From the NCBI GenBank assembly GCA_045658645.1, contig JAZOVJ010000027.1:1-28586 (forward strand): a stretch of DNA of 28,586 nt, given 5' to 3'. Positions within the stretch are counted from its first letter, which is position 1. Each line of letters starts with the position of its first letter. The position numbers and the translations under genes are program-made. The notes under the pieces are model-generated. The model did no database searches, was not told the origin of the DNA, and saw only the letters and a list, made by a program, of their open reading frames with translations. This DNA comes from UBA1738 sp045658645. Its GTDB lineage: Bacteria > Bacillota > Clostridia > UBA1381. This document shows positions 7,217 to 15,684 of this stretch, in pieces.

Positions 7217-9229
7217 TTAGCTTAAATCAAGCATTTCCATATATAAATGCCCGTTTTGTGCAATGTGTTCTTTCCTTTCCTGCAGGTTGTCGCCCAAAAG
7301 AACATCAAACACCTGTGCGGTTCTTGACGCACTTTCAGGAGTTATCCTGATAAGGCGTCTTGTTGCAGGGTGCATTGTGGTCAAGCTCATCATTTCAGGC
7401 TGGTTTTCACCAAGACCCTTGCTTCGCTTGATGTCATAGTCACCCTTTGAAAGACCGTCCTCTGTGAGTTTTGCTAAAATCTGCTCCTTTTCGCCGTCTG
7501 TATAGGCAAAAAGCTTTTCTCCTTTACGCTTTGTTTTTTCGATAGAAATTTCATAAAGCGGTGATTCTGCAATATAAACCTTGCCAAGCTCGATAAGGCT
7601 TGGAACAAGGCGGTAAATCATTGTAAGAACAAGTGTTCTTATCTGGAAACCGTCCACGTCAGCATCGGTACATATTATGACTTTATCCCAACGCAGATTG
7701 TCGATGTTAAATTCCTCAATGCCTTTTATATGTTTTGTTTTGATTTCAATACCACAACCTAAAACTTTCAAAAGGTCAAGGATAACATCGCTTTTGAAAA
7801 TTTTTGAATAGTCAGCCTTTAAGCAGTTCAGGATTTTACCTCGAATAGGCATAATCGCCTGGAAGTTAGGGTCACGGGCAAGCTTACAGGAACCAAGAGC
7901 AGAGTCGCCCTCTACAATGTAAACTTCACGCTTCGCCACGTCTTTTGAACGGCAGTCAACAAACTTTTCAACTCGGTTTGTAATATCCATTGTGCCGGTG
8001 AGCTTTTTCTTGGTGTCAATTCGCACCTTTTCCGCGTTTTCACGGCTACGCTTGTTGATTAAAACCTGATTTGCGATTTTTTCTGCATCGGTTTTATTTT
8101 CTATAAAGTAAACTTCAAGCTGATGACGCAAAAACTCTGTCATCGCATCCTGAATAAATTTGTTGTTTATAGCTTTTTTGGTCTGGTTTTCGTAGCTTGT
8201 CTGTGTTGAGAATGAGTTGATAACAAGAGCCAGACAGTCGGAAACGTCAGTAAAGGTAATTCGGGACTCGGTCTTGTTATACTTTCCGCTTTGCTTCAGG
8301 TATTGGTCAATGGCAAAAACAAAGGCATTCTTAACAGCCTTATCAGGCGAACCGCCGTGCTCAAGCCAACTTGAGTTGTGGTAATATTCCAAAAGGTTTA
8401 CCTTTGAAGAGAAACAGAATGCAATCTGCATCTTTACCTTATATTCAGGCTTGTCCTCACGGTCACGGCCGACACGCTCTGCGTCCCACACTTCAGTTGT
8501 GGTAAATCCGTCTTCGCCTACGTGGTCATTCAAGTAGTCAACAATACCGTTTTCGTAGTAATACTCAAAAAGCTGTGTCCCCTCATCAGTTTCATTATAA
8601 AGAACAAAGCGTATTCCCGCATTGGTCATTGCCTGCTTTTTCAAAACGTCCTGATAGTATTCAACAGGAATGTTTATGTCAGTAAAAACCTCCATGTCCG
8701 GCTTCCACTTAATTGTGGTACCGGTCTTGTTTGAATTCACAGGTACGCTTGTCAGCCCGCCAACGTTTTCGCCTTTTTCAAAGTGAAGATTGTAGCGGGT
8801 TTTGTCACGGACAACTTCAACGTCCATATACTCGGCAGAGTACTGTGTTGCACAGGCGCCAAGCCCGTTCAAACCAAGACTGTATTCATACATACCGCCT
8901 GAGTTGTTGTTATATTTTCCGCCGGCATAAAGCTCACAGAAAACAAGTTCCCAGTTATATCTTTCTTCCTTTTTATTATAATCGACAGGGATACCTCGGC
9001 CATAGTCACGTACCTCGATACTGCCGTCACGAAATCGCGTTATTTCAATAATGTTACCGTAGCCCTCACGAGCTTCGTCAATAGAGTTTGACAGAATTTC
9101 AAAGAAGGAATGCTCGCATCCCTCAAGCCCGTCTGAACCAAATATAACAGCAGGGCGCTTACGAACTCGGTCGGCGCCTTTGAGGCTTTGAATACTTTGA
9201 TTTCCGTACTCTTCCTTTTTCTTTGGCAT
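7217..9229 (-). CDS. parE: Type IIA topoisomerase subunit B (ParE-like)
   Basis: ATPase subunit partnering the ParC-like protein. The 670-residue product has a GHKL ATPase fold: EILSNSIDEA with Glu44 and Asn48, then DYGRGIPV with Asp75. The TOPRIM domain has IVEGDSALG and CTDADVDGFQIRTL for Mg binding, and the C-terminal end has KGLGENQPEMM, close to the usual KGLGEM. The usual RKRPGMYIG is replaced by RKRPAVIFG, a mild departure. The start is ATG 9229, with AAAGGA 9 bases upstream; an in-frame extension to 9271 has no ribosome-binding site and lies near the promoter. Quinolones and novobiocin act on this family. It heads the operon read leftward. Confidence 0.9.
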   Translation of the reverse strand: MPKKKEEYGNQSIQSLKGADRVRKRPAVIFGSDGLEGCEHSFFEILSNSIDEAREGYGNIIEITRFRDGSIEVRDYGRGIPVDYNKKEERYNWELVFCELYAGGKYNNNSGGMYEYSLGLNGLGACATQYSAEYMDVEVVRDKTRYNLHFEKGENVGGLTSVPVNSNKTGTTIKWKPDMEVFTDINIPVEYYQDVLKKQAMTNAGIRFVLYNETDEGTQLFEYYYENGIVDYLNDHVGEDGFTTTEVWDAERVGRDREDKPEYKVKMQIAFCFSSKVNLLEYYHNSSWLEHGGSPDKAVKNAFVFAIDQYLKQSGKYNKTESRITFTDVSDCLALVINSFSTQTSYENQTKKAINNKFIQDAMTEFLRHQLEVYFIENKTDAEKIANQVLINKRSRENAEKVRIDTKKKLTGTMDITNRVEKFVDCRSKDVAKREVYIVEGDSALGSCKLARDPNFQAIMPIRGKILNCLKADYSKIFKSDVILDLLKVLGCGIEIKTKHIKGIEEFNIDNLRWDKVIICTDADVDGFQIRTLVLTMIYRLVPSLIELGKVYIAESPLYEISIEKTKRKGEKLFAYTDGEKEQILAKLTEDGLSKGDYDIKRSKGLGENQPEMMSLTTMHPATRRLIRITPESASRTAQVFDVLLGDNLQERKEHIAQNGHLYMEMLDLS

Positions 9230-9282
9230 ACTATTTTCCTTTCTAACTATATATAGATTTAAAATAGGCACTTTACCTTCTT

Positions 9283-9311
9283 ATTATACTACACTTAGTA
9301 GATTTTGTCAA
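9283..9311 (-). promoter_or_regulatory. Consensus promoter of the topoisomerase operon
   Basis: On the minus strand TTGACA and TATAAT are separated by exactly 17 bases. The spacer contains a short inverted repeat (CTAC..GTAG). It drives the parE-like gene and probably the three genes after it. Confidence 0.88.
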
Positions 9312-9326
9312 ATTTAGGGCAGGATA

Positions 9327-9355
9327 TTGTATTTGTTTTTGAAATGTGGTAAAAT
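9327..9355 (+). promoter_or_regulatory. Probable promoter of the YkgJ-type gene
   Basis: TTGTAT, 17 bases, TAAAAT, about 60 bases upstream of the start codon. It is back-to-back with the topoisomerase promoter. The leader contains GTCGGC/GCCGAC (9370-9395), which can form a hairpin before the ribosome-binding site. Confidence 0.55.
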
Positions 9356-9414
9356 AGAACATATAAATGTCGGCTTTTTCTATTATTTTGCCGACAAATG
9401 AGAGGATTATAACT

Positions 9415-9930
9415 ATGAATTCAGCCTATATATACCTACAGATTTACAGACTTTTTGATAATACCACTCCGCTTAAATTTGATTGCGGAAAGCTTTGTAA
9501 CAGTGCGTGTTGCCAGGGCGATGAGTCAGGGATGTATCTGTTCCCGGGAGAAGACAGCGTTTATCGTCTTTTAAACTGTAGCTGGGCAAAGATTGAAAAA
9601 TCGGATTTTACATATAGTTATAACGGAAAAACGAAGAATGTACCGCTTTTGGTGTGTAAAGGCAGTTGCGACCGGTATGAACGTCCGCTTGCATGCCGTA
9701 TATTCCCGCTGACGCCGTATCTTGATAAGGACGGAAAGCTTCAGGTTATAATGGACCCGAGAGCTAAATCTGTTTGCCCGATTGCTAAGGAACTTGATAT
9801 GGACGAGCTTCCTGAAGCTTTTTCAAATCGTGTTAAAAAAGCGTTTTTACCGCTTATGAAAAACGGTGAATTCCGTGAATTTATGAAAACATACTCAGAA
9901 TATTTAGACGAATTCAGAAAATTTTTTTGA
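9415..9930 (+). CDS. YkgJ-family cysteine-cluster protein (putative Zn/Fe chelating)
   Basis: The 171-residue product has CGKLCNSACCQGDESG near residue 25, then CKGSCDRYERPLACRIFPLTPY, then a last Cys in VCPIAKEL; such a CxxxCxxxCC-plus-C array defines the YkgJ (CxxCxxCC) family, thought to bind zinc or an iron-sulfur cluster. The biochemical role is not established. No signal peptide or membrane segment. The start at 9415 is chosen because GAGAGGA lies 8 bases upstream; an ATG at 9367 would start inside the leader hairpin. The next gene, topB, is 82 bases away with its own possible promoter. Confidence 0.85.
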   Translation: MNSAYIYLQIYRLFDNTTPLKFDCGKLCNSACCQGDESGMYLFPGEDSVYRLLNCSWAKIEKSDFTYSYNGKTKNVPLLVCKGSCDRYERPLACRIFPLTPYLDKDGKLQVIMDPRAKSVCPIAKELDMDELPEAFSNRVKKAFLPLMKNGEFREFMKTYSEYLDEFRKFF

Positions 9931-9980
9931 TAGATAAAGTTGTAGGGCAGGGACTTGATCATGCCGAAAACTGAACTGTG

Positions 9981-10009
9981 TTGAATGGAAAACTTATATT
10001 TGCTATAAG
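9981..10009 (+). promoter_or_regulatory. Possible promoter immediately upstream of topB
   Basis: TTGAAT, 17 bases, TATAAG. The predicted transcription start would be near 10016, just after the GTG at 10013. Either the promoter is not used or translation starts later than that GTG. Weak evidence. Confidence 0.35.
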
Positions 10010-10012
10010 GAT

Positions 10013-12109
10013 GTGATTTTTATTATACTGATAATAGCGGAAAAACCAAGCCTTGCAAGAAATATAGCATCTTCACTTGGAAAGATGCGAAAAGGTGACG
10101 GTTTTTTGGCAGATGATAAATATATTGTCACCTGGGCGTTCGGGCATTTGTTTTCCCTTGCAGATATTGAGGAATATACCCCAAACCCTGACGGAAGATG
10201 GAGCTTGAAGAACATTCCGTGCTTTCCTGAAATGTTTCAGTTTCAATTAAAAAAGGGGAAAGACGGAGCTGTAGATTCGGGAGTTCGGCATCAGTTTGAA
10301 GTGATAAAGAGTCTTTGCCAAAGGGAAGACGTTACCACTATTGTTAACGCAGGCGATGCTGACCGTGAGGGTGAAATTATAATAAGAATAATTGTGGAAA
10401 AGGCAGGGGTTTCGGGAAAGGCTTTTAAAAGGCTCTGGCTTCCTGACCAGACGCCTCAGACCATAAACCGTGCAATCGGCGAAATGAAAGATGAAACGGA
10501 ATACGAAAACCTTGCAAACGAGGGTCTTGCACGTACATATATGGACTGGCTTTACGGCGTTAACCTGACCCGTTATGCTACCTTGAAATCGGGGAAACTT
10601 CTTCGTGTCGGAAGAGTTATTGTACCGATTGTAAAGGCGATTTATGACCGTGATATGCAAATCCGTAACTTTAAGCCTGATATTTACTATGCCATAGTTT
10701 CCAAAGCAGAAACAAAAGGCGAAGAAATTGAGCTTCAAAGCAAGGAAAAGTTTGAGAAAAATAAGCTGGCTCAGGCAGAAGAACTTTGCAAAAAATATAA
10801 CAGCGAAACGGCGGTTGTGGTTGATAAAAAGAAGAAAAAGGATACGATTAATCCCGGAAAGCTTTATTCTTTGACAAAGCTTCAGAATGTTCTTGGAAAG
10901 AAGTACAAGATGTCTATGGAGGATAGCTTAAAAATCCTTCAGGGGCTTTATGAAAAGGGGTATGTTACCTACCCGAGAACCAACTCTGAGTACCTTGCCA
11001 CTGCCGAGCAGGACAAGGTTAAGGCAATCATTGAGGGAGTTAAAAAGCTGGGGTACCCCGTCGAGTTCAAATTTAAAAAAACTATTTTTGACGATAAGAA
11101 AATTGAGTCACACTCGGCGTTGACGCCAACATACAAAATACCGCAAAAGGATGCATTATCCGAGGATGAATATAAGGTGTATTCTACCGTTATGCGTAGG
11201 TTTGCAGCGGTGTTTTGCAGCGAGGAATGTATTGCCGAGAAGAATGAAATAAAAATTAAGGTTGGGGATTTAGAGGAGTTCACCTTAAAGGGAACTGTAA
11301 TTCTGCAAAAAGGCTGGACAAAGTACGATGACTACAACAAAAAAGATAAAATCCTGCCGCCGCTTGAGGTTGGTGATGTTGTGAACACGGCTTTCAGCCC
11401 AACTGAAAAAGAAACTTCTCCGCCAAAGCATTACACAATAGAAACTCTTAATAACTACTTGAAAAATCCGTTTAAAGAGGACAAGCAGAACATTGAAAAT
11501 GAGGACGATGAGGAAGAGTACCGTGCAATTTTTGAGGGATTGGAACTTGGAACGGAGGCCACAAGAACGGGGATTATTGACAATGCCCGAAAGAGTGGAT
11601 ACATTCAGCTTAAAAAGGACGTTTATACAATTCTGCCTGACGGTGAGTTTTTGATTGAAGCGCTTTTGAGAATGAACATAAGTATGGACAAGTATAAGAC
11701 TTCCGAGCTTGGTAAGGCTTTGAAAAAGGTGTACCGAGGTGAGTTCGGAATTCGTGACAGTATTGCGCTTGCGGTTCGTGAAATAAGCGAAGTTTTTAAT
11801 AACAGTCCGCAAAATCCTGAGGTGGACACCAATGACGGATTTATAGGAGATGTTGTCGGAAAGTGCCCTGTCTGCGGAAAGGACGTTGTAAGAACCCGAT
11901 ATGGCTATGGTTGTTCTGGGTATAAAGAGGGGTGTAAATTCTCGGTTAACAACGTGATTTGCGGACGTGTCATTTCCCTTAGCAATATGAAAATGCTTTT
12001 AGAAACAGGAAAAACCTCAAAGATAGAGGGGTTTGTTTCAAAAAGAACGGGGAATACCTTCTCGGCACAGTTAAAACTTGAAAACGGAAAAGCGGTGTTT
12101 GACTTTTAG
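10013..12109 (+). CDS. topB: DNA topoisomerase III (type IA)
   Basis: Single-strand-cutting topoisomerase that removes precatenanes and hemicatenanes. The 698-residue product has an N-terminal TOPRIM domain starting LIIAEKPSLARNI, the acidic metal site DADREGE at 115-121, the active-site tyrosine Y320 in VTYPRTNSEYL, HSALTPT, and EATRTGIIDNARKSGYI. A C-terminal zinc ribbon has GKCPVCGKDVVRT and a Cys pair in GCSGYKEGC. The frame's first standard start is GTG at 10013, but AAGG is only two bases before it. Compared with other TopB proteins the initiator should be the ATT at 10022, 4 bases after an extended AAGGATGTGAT match to the anti-Shine-Dalgarno; non-AUG initiation is possible. The terminator overlaps the stop. 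Confidence 0.93.
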   Translation: MIFIILIIAEKPSLARNIASSLGKMRKGDGFLADDKYIVTWAFGHLFSLADIEEYTPNPDGRWSLKNIPCFPEMFQFQLKKGKDGAVDSGVRHQFEVIKSLCQREDVTTIVNAGDADREGEIIIRIIVEKAGVSGKAFKRLWLPDQTPQTINRAIGEMKDETEYENLANEGLARTYMDWLYGVNLTRYATLKSGKLLRVGRVIVPIVKAIYDRDMQIRNFKPDIYYAIVSKAETKGEEIELQSKEKFEKNKLAQAEELCKKYNSETAVVVDKKKKKDTINPGKLYSLTKLQNVLGKKYKMSMEDSLKILQGLYEKGYVTYPRTNSEYLATAEQDKVKAIIEGVKKLGYPVEFKFKKTIFDDKKIESHSALTPTYKIPQKDALSEDEYKVYSTVMRRFAAVFCSEECIAEKNEIKIKVGDLEEFTLKGTVILQKGWTKYDDYNKKDKILPPLEVGDVVNTAFSPTEKETSPPKHYTIETLNNYLKNPFKEDKQNIENEDDEEEYRAIFEGLELGTEATRTGIIDNARKSGYIQLKKDVYTILPDGEFLIEALLRMNISMDKYKTSELGKALKKVYRGEFGIRDSIALAVREISEVFNNSPQNPEVDTNDGFIGDVVGKCPVCGKDVVRTRYGYGCSGYKEGCKFSVNNVICGRVISLSNMKMLLETGKTSKIEGFVSKRTGNTFSAQLKLENGKAVFDF

Positions 12110-12127
12110 GGTCAAACACCTTTTTTT
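12094..12127 (+). terminator. Terminator of topB
   Basis: GGTGTTTGAC pairs with GTCAAACACC around a seven-base loop that holds the TAG stop, followed by seven Ts. Confidence 0.93.
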
Positions 12128-12185
12128 GTTTGAAACAGAATAATATATATGTGATTGACAATAACATAGAGTAGGGGATTTTCGA

Positions 12186-12214
12186 TTGACACTTTCCATA
12201 ATTTGTGGTATTCT
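12186..12214 (+). promoter_or_regulatory. Promoter of ftsH
   Basis: TTGACA, 17 bases, TATTCT, 38 bases upstream of the ftsH start codon. Confidence 0.8.
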
Positions 12215-12251
12215 ATAAGGTAATGGGAAGGAATCACGAAAGGGAAATATA

Positions 12252-14171
12252 ATGAGCGAAAATAATAAAAAACCAAATAATACAAATAAATCACCGATAA
12301 TATTTTTTATTATCGTATCTTTAGTACTTACGGTAGGACTCAACTATCTTCTGAACTTTTTAACTGCTCCGCCGAAACAGGAGATTTATTATAACGACTT
12401 CATTCAGATGGTAAAAGACGACAAGGTGGAGAGCGTTGAAATTCAGGAAGAACGCATTGTTATTTACCAGAAGGACCAGAAAAAACCTGAAGAGGAAACT
12501 GTGGCATCTTTATATATGAGTATGCTGTATCCTGAGAGCAGAACGGAATATTATACAGGAAGAGTGGACGATGAGAACCTTGTTGCATTCCTGACGGAGC
12601 ACGGCGTTAAGTTCCACAAAACTGTTGTTGAACGTAATATTTTTATGGAATTTTTGCTATCCTGGATACTTCCAGTTCTTATGATATACCTTTTCTTCGG
12701 GCTTATTATGAGGTCTATGGGCAAGAAAATGGGCGGTGGCGGAATTATGGGAATCGGCCAGTCTAACGCCAAGATGTATATGGAAAATAAGACAGGCGTA
12801 ACCTTTGCCGATGTTGCAGGACAAAGCGAGGCGAAAGAGTCTTTAGATGAAATTGTCGATTTTCTTCATAATCCTGCAAAGTATATGGCAATCGGCGCAA
12901 AACAGCCAAAGGGCGCGCTTCTGGTTGGACCTCCGGGAACGGGTAAGACTTTGCTTGCAAAGGCAGTTGCGGGTGAAGCGAATGTTCCGTTCTTCTCGAT
13001 TTCGGGTTCTGATTTCGTGGAAATGTTTGTGGGCGTTGGTGCATCACGAGTACGTGACCTGTTTAAGCAGGCGTCTCAGAAAGCACCGTGTATCATATTT
13101 ATTGACGAAATTGATGCTATCGGTAAAAGCCGTGACAATCAGTTCGGCGGAAATGATGAGCGTGAGCAGACACTAAACCAGCTTCTGTCCGAAATGGACG
13201 GCTTTGATTCTTCAAAGGGCGTTGTTATCCTTGCAGCAACAAATCGACCTGAAATTTTGGATAAAGCACTTTTAAGACCCGGACGTTTCGACAGAAGAAT
13301 TATCGTTGAAAAGCCGGACTTAAAGGGTAGAGAAGATATTTTGAAGGTGCATATTAAAAACGTTAAGACTGCACCTACCATTGACCTTCACGAAATTGCG
13401 CTTGCAACAAGCGGTGCAGTTGGTGCGGACCTTGCAAATATGGTAAACGAGGCGGCTCTTCGTGCGGTTCGCCTGAAGAGAAGCGAGGTTATTCAGGAAG
13501 ACCTTATGGAAGCGGTTGAAATCATTATTGCAGGTAAGGAAAAGAAGGACAGGATTTTGTCTGACAAGGAAAAGAAAATCGTTGCTTACCATGAGGTTGG
13601 CCACGCACTTTTGGCGGCACTTCAGAAAAACACCGACCCTGTGCAGAAAATCACAATTGTTCCAAGAACAATGGGTGCTCTGGGATACACAATGCAGATG
13701 CCGGAGGAAGAACGCTACCTTATGAGTTGTGACGAGATTTTAGACGAGCTTTCCGTTCTTTTGGCGGGTCGTGTTGCAGAGGAAATTGTTTTTAATACAA
13801 AGACAACCGGTGCGGCAAATGATATAGAACGTGCCAACGACCTTGCCCGTGCTATGATTGCGCAGTATGGTATGAGCGAAAGGTTTGGTATGGCAGCTTT
13901 GGAAAAAACACAAAGCAAGTACCTTGACGGAAGAAATGTTTCAAATTGCTCTGAGGAAACAAAGACCCAGCTTGACAGCGAGATTATCAAGGTGTTAAAG
14001 GAAGCTCACGACAAAGCGGAAAAGATGCTTCGTGAAAACATTGATGCACTTCATAAGATTTCTGAATTCCTGATTGAAGAAGAAACTATTACAGGTGAAC
14101 AGTTTATGAGCATTTTAAAAAGCGTAAACGAGCCTGAAATCGAGCAGGCAGAAGAAAATACAGAAGAATAA
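12252..14171 (+). CDS. ftsH: ATP-dependent zinc metalloprotease FtsH
   Basis: Membrane-anchored hexameric AAA+ protease that degrades misfolded membrane proteins and short-lived regulators. The 639-residue product has a first membrane segment at about 15-37, an external loop, a second at about 133-153, a Gly-rich linker, Walker A GPPGTGKT at 226-233, Walker B IIFIDEID at 281-288, the second region of homology with ATNRPEILDKALLRPGRFDRRI (given in part), and the zinc site HEVGH at 447-451. A shorter acidic tail closes it. AAAGGG lies 7 bases before the ATG. It stands alone between a promoter and a terminator; the usual Bacillus partners (tilS, hpt) are not adjacent. Confidence 0.97.
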   Translation: MSENNKKPNNTNKSPIIFFIIVSLVLTVGLNYLLNFLTAPPKQEIYYNDFIQMVKDDKVESVEIQEERIVIYQKDQKKPEEETVASLYMSMLYPESRTEYYTGRVDDENLVAFLTEHGVKFHKTVVERNIFMEFLLSWILPVLMIYLFFGLIMRSMGKKMGGGGIMGIGQSNAKMYMENKTGVTFADVAGQSEAKESLDEIVDFLHNPAKYMAIGAKQPKGALLVGPPGTGKTLLAKAVAGEANVPFFSISGSDFVEMFVGVGASRVRDLFKQASQKAPCIIFIDEIDAIGKSRDNQFGGNDEREQTLNQLLSEMDGFDSSKGVVILAATNRPEILDKALLRPGRFDRRIIVEKPDLKGREDILKVHIKNVKTAPTIDLHEIALATSGAVGADLANMVNEAALRAVRLKRSEVIQEDLMEAVEIIIAGKEKKDRILSDKEKKIVAYHEVGHALLAALQKNTDPVQKITIVPRTMGALGYTMQMPEEERYLMSCDEILDELSVLLAGRVAEEIVFNTKTTGAANDIERANDLARAMIAQYGMSERFGMAALEKTQSKYLDGRNVSNCSEETKTQLDSEIIKVLKEAHDKAEKMLRENIDALHKISEFLIEEETITGEQFMSILKSVNEPEIEQAEENTEE

Positions 14172-14173
14172 TA

Positions 14174-14204
14174 AAAAAGCAGGAACAAACAGTTCCTGCT
14201 TTTT
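14174..14204. terminator. Bidirectional terminator between ftsH and the PHP phosphatase gene
   Basis: AGCAGGAAC pairs with GTTCCTGCT around AAACA/AACA; A-runs and T-runs flank both sides, so it can stop ftsH transcription rightward and the EutS operon leftward. Confidence 0.88.
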
Positions 14205-14946
14205 ATATAAACAGTTTTTTTATCGGGTTCAGCTTTGGAAAATGTGATGGACAAACATCTTCATTTTTAAGAATGCTTTCTCCGGCATAGTCTATGTAAT
14301 CAATATATTCTGCGCCGAACTTCCGTAAAATCACATCGTAAGCCTGTGCCATATCCGGTTTTCTGTCAAAAAGGTCGTGTGCGTCACTTCCTATAACGTG
14401 AATATGGCCATTTTCAAATAAATCCGCCATTTTCTTTCGGGTTGGTATTTCTAAAAATGCAGAGGTGTTAATCTGCACCAATGCATCAAGTGAATAGATT
14501 TCACGAAAATGCTTTTCCTGGTCTAAAAATCGGTCAAGGTGTGCCATTACCGGTCTGAAACCAAGTCGTGTAAGCTGATAAATTTCCTCAAAAGCATAGT
14601 CTTTCCATAACTCATACGGCATTTCAAGAAGAATATAGTTAGTTCCCAAAATGCATAGCTCATCAAGTCTTTTGTACTTGTGAAGGTCTGAATATATGCG
14701 AATTTCTGAAGCCGGTACAATTTTGGGAAGTTCCTCTTTTATGGCAGAAGAGAGGGTTTTAAGCGCTAAATCTCTTTCTTCTAAAAACTTGTCAATATGC
14801 TCCTGTGACCTGGGGTGGCAGTGCGGAGTTAAGACAACTGTTCCAACACCTGCATCAAAGGACGCTGAAAGCATTTTTAAAGAGGTATCAACATCCTGCG
14901 CACCGTCATCAATTCCGGGCAGCATATGTGAATGGAAATCTATCAT
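14203..14946 (-). CDS. PHP-family protein-tyrosine phosphatase (CpsB/YwqE type)
   Basis: Manganese-dependent phosphatase family that dephosphorylates bacterial tyrosine kinases controlling polysaccharide synthesis. The 247-residue product shows the four PHP metal motifs: DFHSHMLPGIDDGA (His5, His7), TPHCHP (His42, His44), MAHLDRF, and GSDAHD. LLEMPYELW also matches the family. AGGAGA sits five bases before the ATG. Its usual partner, a BY-kinase with a Wzz-like modulator, is not in the window; instead it follows ireB by 12 bases in an operon with a microcompartment shell protein. Activity on phosphotyrosine is inferred from the family. Confidence 0.88.
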   Translation of the reverse strand: MIDFHSHMLPGIDDGAQDVDTSLKMLSASFDAGVGTVVLTPHCHPRSQEHIDKFLEERDLALKTLSSAIKEELPKIVPASEIRIYSDLHKYKRLDELCILGTNYILLEMPYELWKDYAFEEIYQLTRLGFRPVMAHLDRFLDQEKHFREIYSLDALVQINTSAFLEIPTRKKMADLFENGHIHVIGSDAHDLFDRKPDMAQAYDVILRKFGAEYIDYIDYAGESILKNEDVCPSHFPKLNPIKKLFI

Positions 14947-14958
14947 ACCTATCTCCTG

Positions 14959-15213
14959 TTACATTCTCTTTATATAGCTTTTAACAAGTTCTTCCAAAAG
15001 CTCGTCACGTTCCACCTTAACAATCATACTTCTTGCACCATTATAGCTTGTGATATAAGTCGGGTCGTCAGACAAAATATATCCTACAATCTGGCTGATT
15101 GGGTCGTAGCCCTTAATTTTAAGAGCATCATAAACTGACGCAATAATTTCCTGAACTTCATTTTCTTTATCAAGTTCAAAATTTATTTTCATAGTATCGT
15201 TATTGTAATCCAT
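14959..15213 (-). CDS. ireB: IreB-family regulatory phosphoprotein (UPF0297)
   Basis: Small cytosolic protein; in Enterococcus faecalis IreB is phosphorylated by the PASTA kinase IreK and negatively affects cephalosporin resistance. The 84-residue product matches the family throughout: TMKINFEL, VYDALKIKGYDPISQIVGYI, ARSMIVKVERDELLEELVKSY. In E. faecalis and related Firmicutes the phosphorylated threonines lie in the N-terminal part, where this protein has Thr7. An AAGGA site lies about nine bases before the ATG. The gene is commonly between alaS and ruvX; here it lies 6 bases after the EutP-type gene and 12 bases before the PHP phosphatase gene, an uncommon setting. Confidence 0.93.
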   Translation of the reverse strand: MDYNNDTMKINFELDKENEVQEIIASVYDALKIKGYDPISQIVGYILSDDPTYITSYNGARSMIVKVERDELLEELVKSYIKRM

Positions 15214-15219
15214 ACTAAA

Positions 15220-15684
15220 TCATTCCTTTTCGTTAATTTCCCACGGAAGAACATCTCCGTCTTCCTTTAAAAATTCCAAAATTTCCGCGATACCGTCACC
15301 TTCGTAGGACGAAGTGAAGAATACCTTTTCGCATCCTGCCAGCTTAAGCCATGCCTCTGCTCGTTTTGGATTGGCGTCCGGGTGGTCGGTTTTTGTTACA
15401 ATGCCGATAACCGTACGGTTTGCGGTAACGGCACAGCAAGGCGGATATAGTGAATACGGCTCGGTTGCGCTCAACAACAGCCCAACAACACGTGCCTCAA
15501 AAGTATACATAGCAAGCGCTGCACCTAAATGGTGGGTCTGGATATATTCTCCGGGAGTGTCAATTAAAACATCGAAGTTGTTTACATACTGTGTTTTTTT
15601 GTACTCAATCTTTTCACCGCGGAGTGCTTGTATTAACGTGGTTTTTCCGCTTTCGCTTCTGCCTATTAAAATAAGTTTTTTCAT
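15220..15684 (-). CDS. eutP: EutP/PduV-family GTPase-like protein
   Basis: Small Ras-like P-loop protein family encoded in ethanolamine and propanediol microcompartment operons; PduV is thought to help position microcompartments, and EutP has been reported to have acetate kinase activity in Salmonella. The 154-residue product has the P-loop GRSESGKT at 8-15, DTPGEY from Asp42, and TKTD at 97-100 as the guanine-specificity motif. The start is the ATG at 15684, which overlaps the stop codon of the EutS-type gene by one base (TGATG); an in-frame extension to 15705 would overlap that gene's end. The pair EutS-EutP travels here without other eut or pdu genes. Confidence 0.9.
   Translation of the reverse strand: MKKLILIGRSESGKTTLIQALRGEKIEYKKTQYVNNFDVLIDTPGEYIQTHHLGAALAMYTFEARVVGLLLSATEPYSLYPPCCAVTANRTVIGIVTKTDHPDANPKRAEAWLKLAGCEKVFFTSSYEGDGIAEILEFLKEDGDVLPWEINEKE

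Noticed and set aside
10247..11812. Minus-strand frames of 104-175 codons inside topB
   Set aside because: They are antisense shadows of a protein whose motifs run through the whole region, and they have no start signals.
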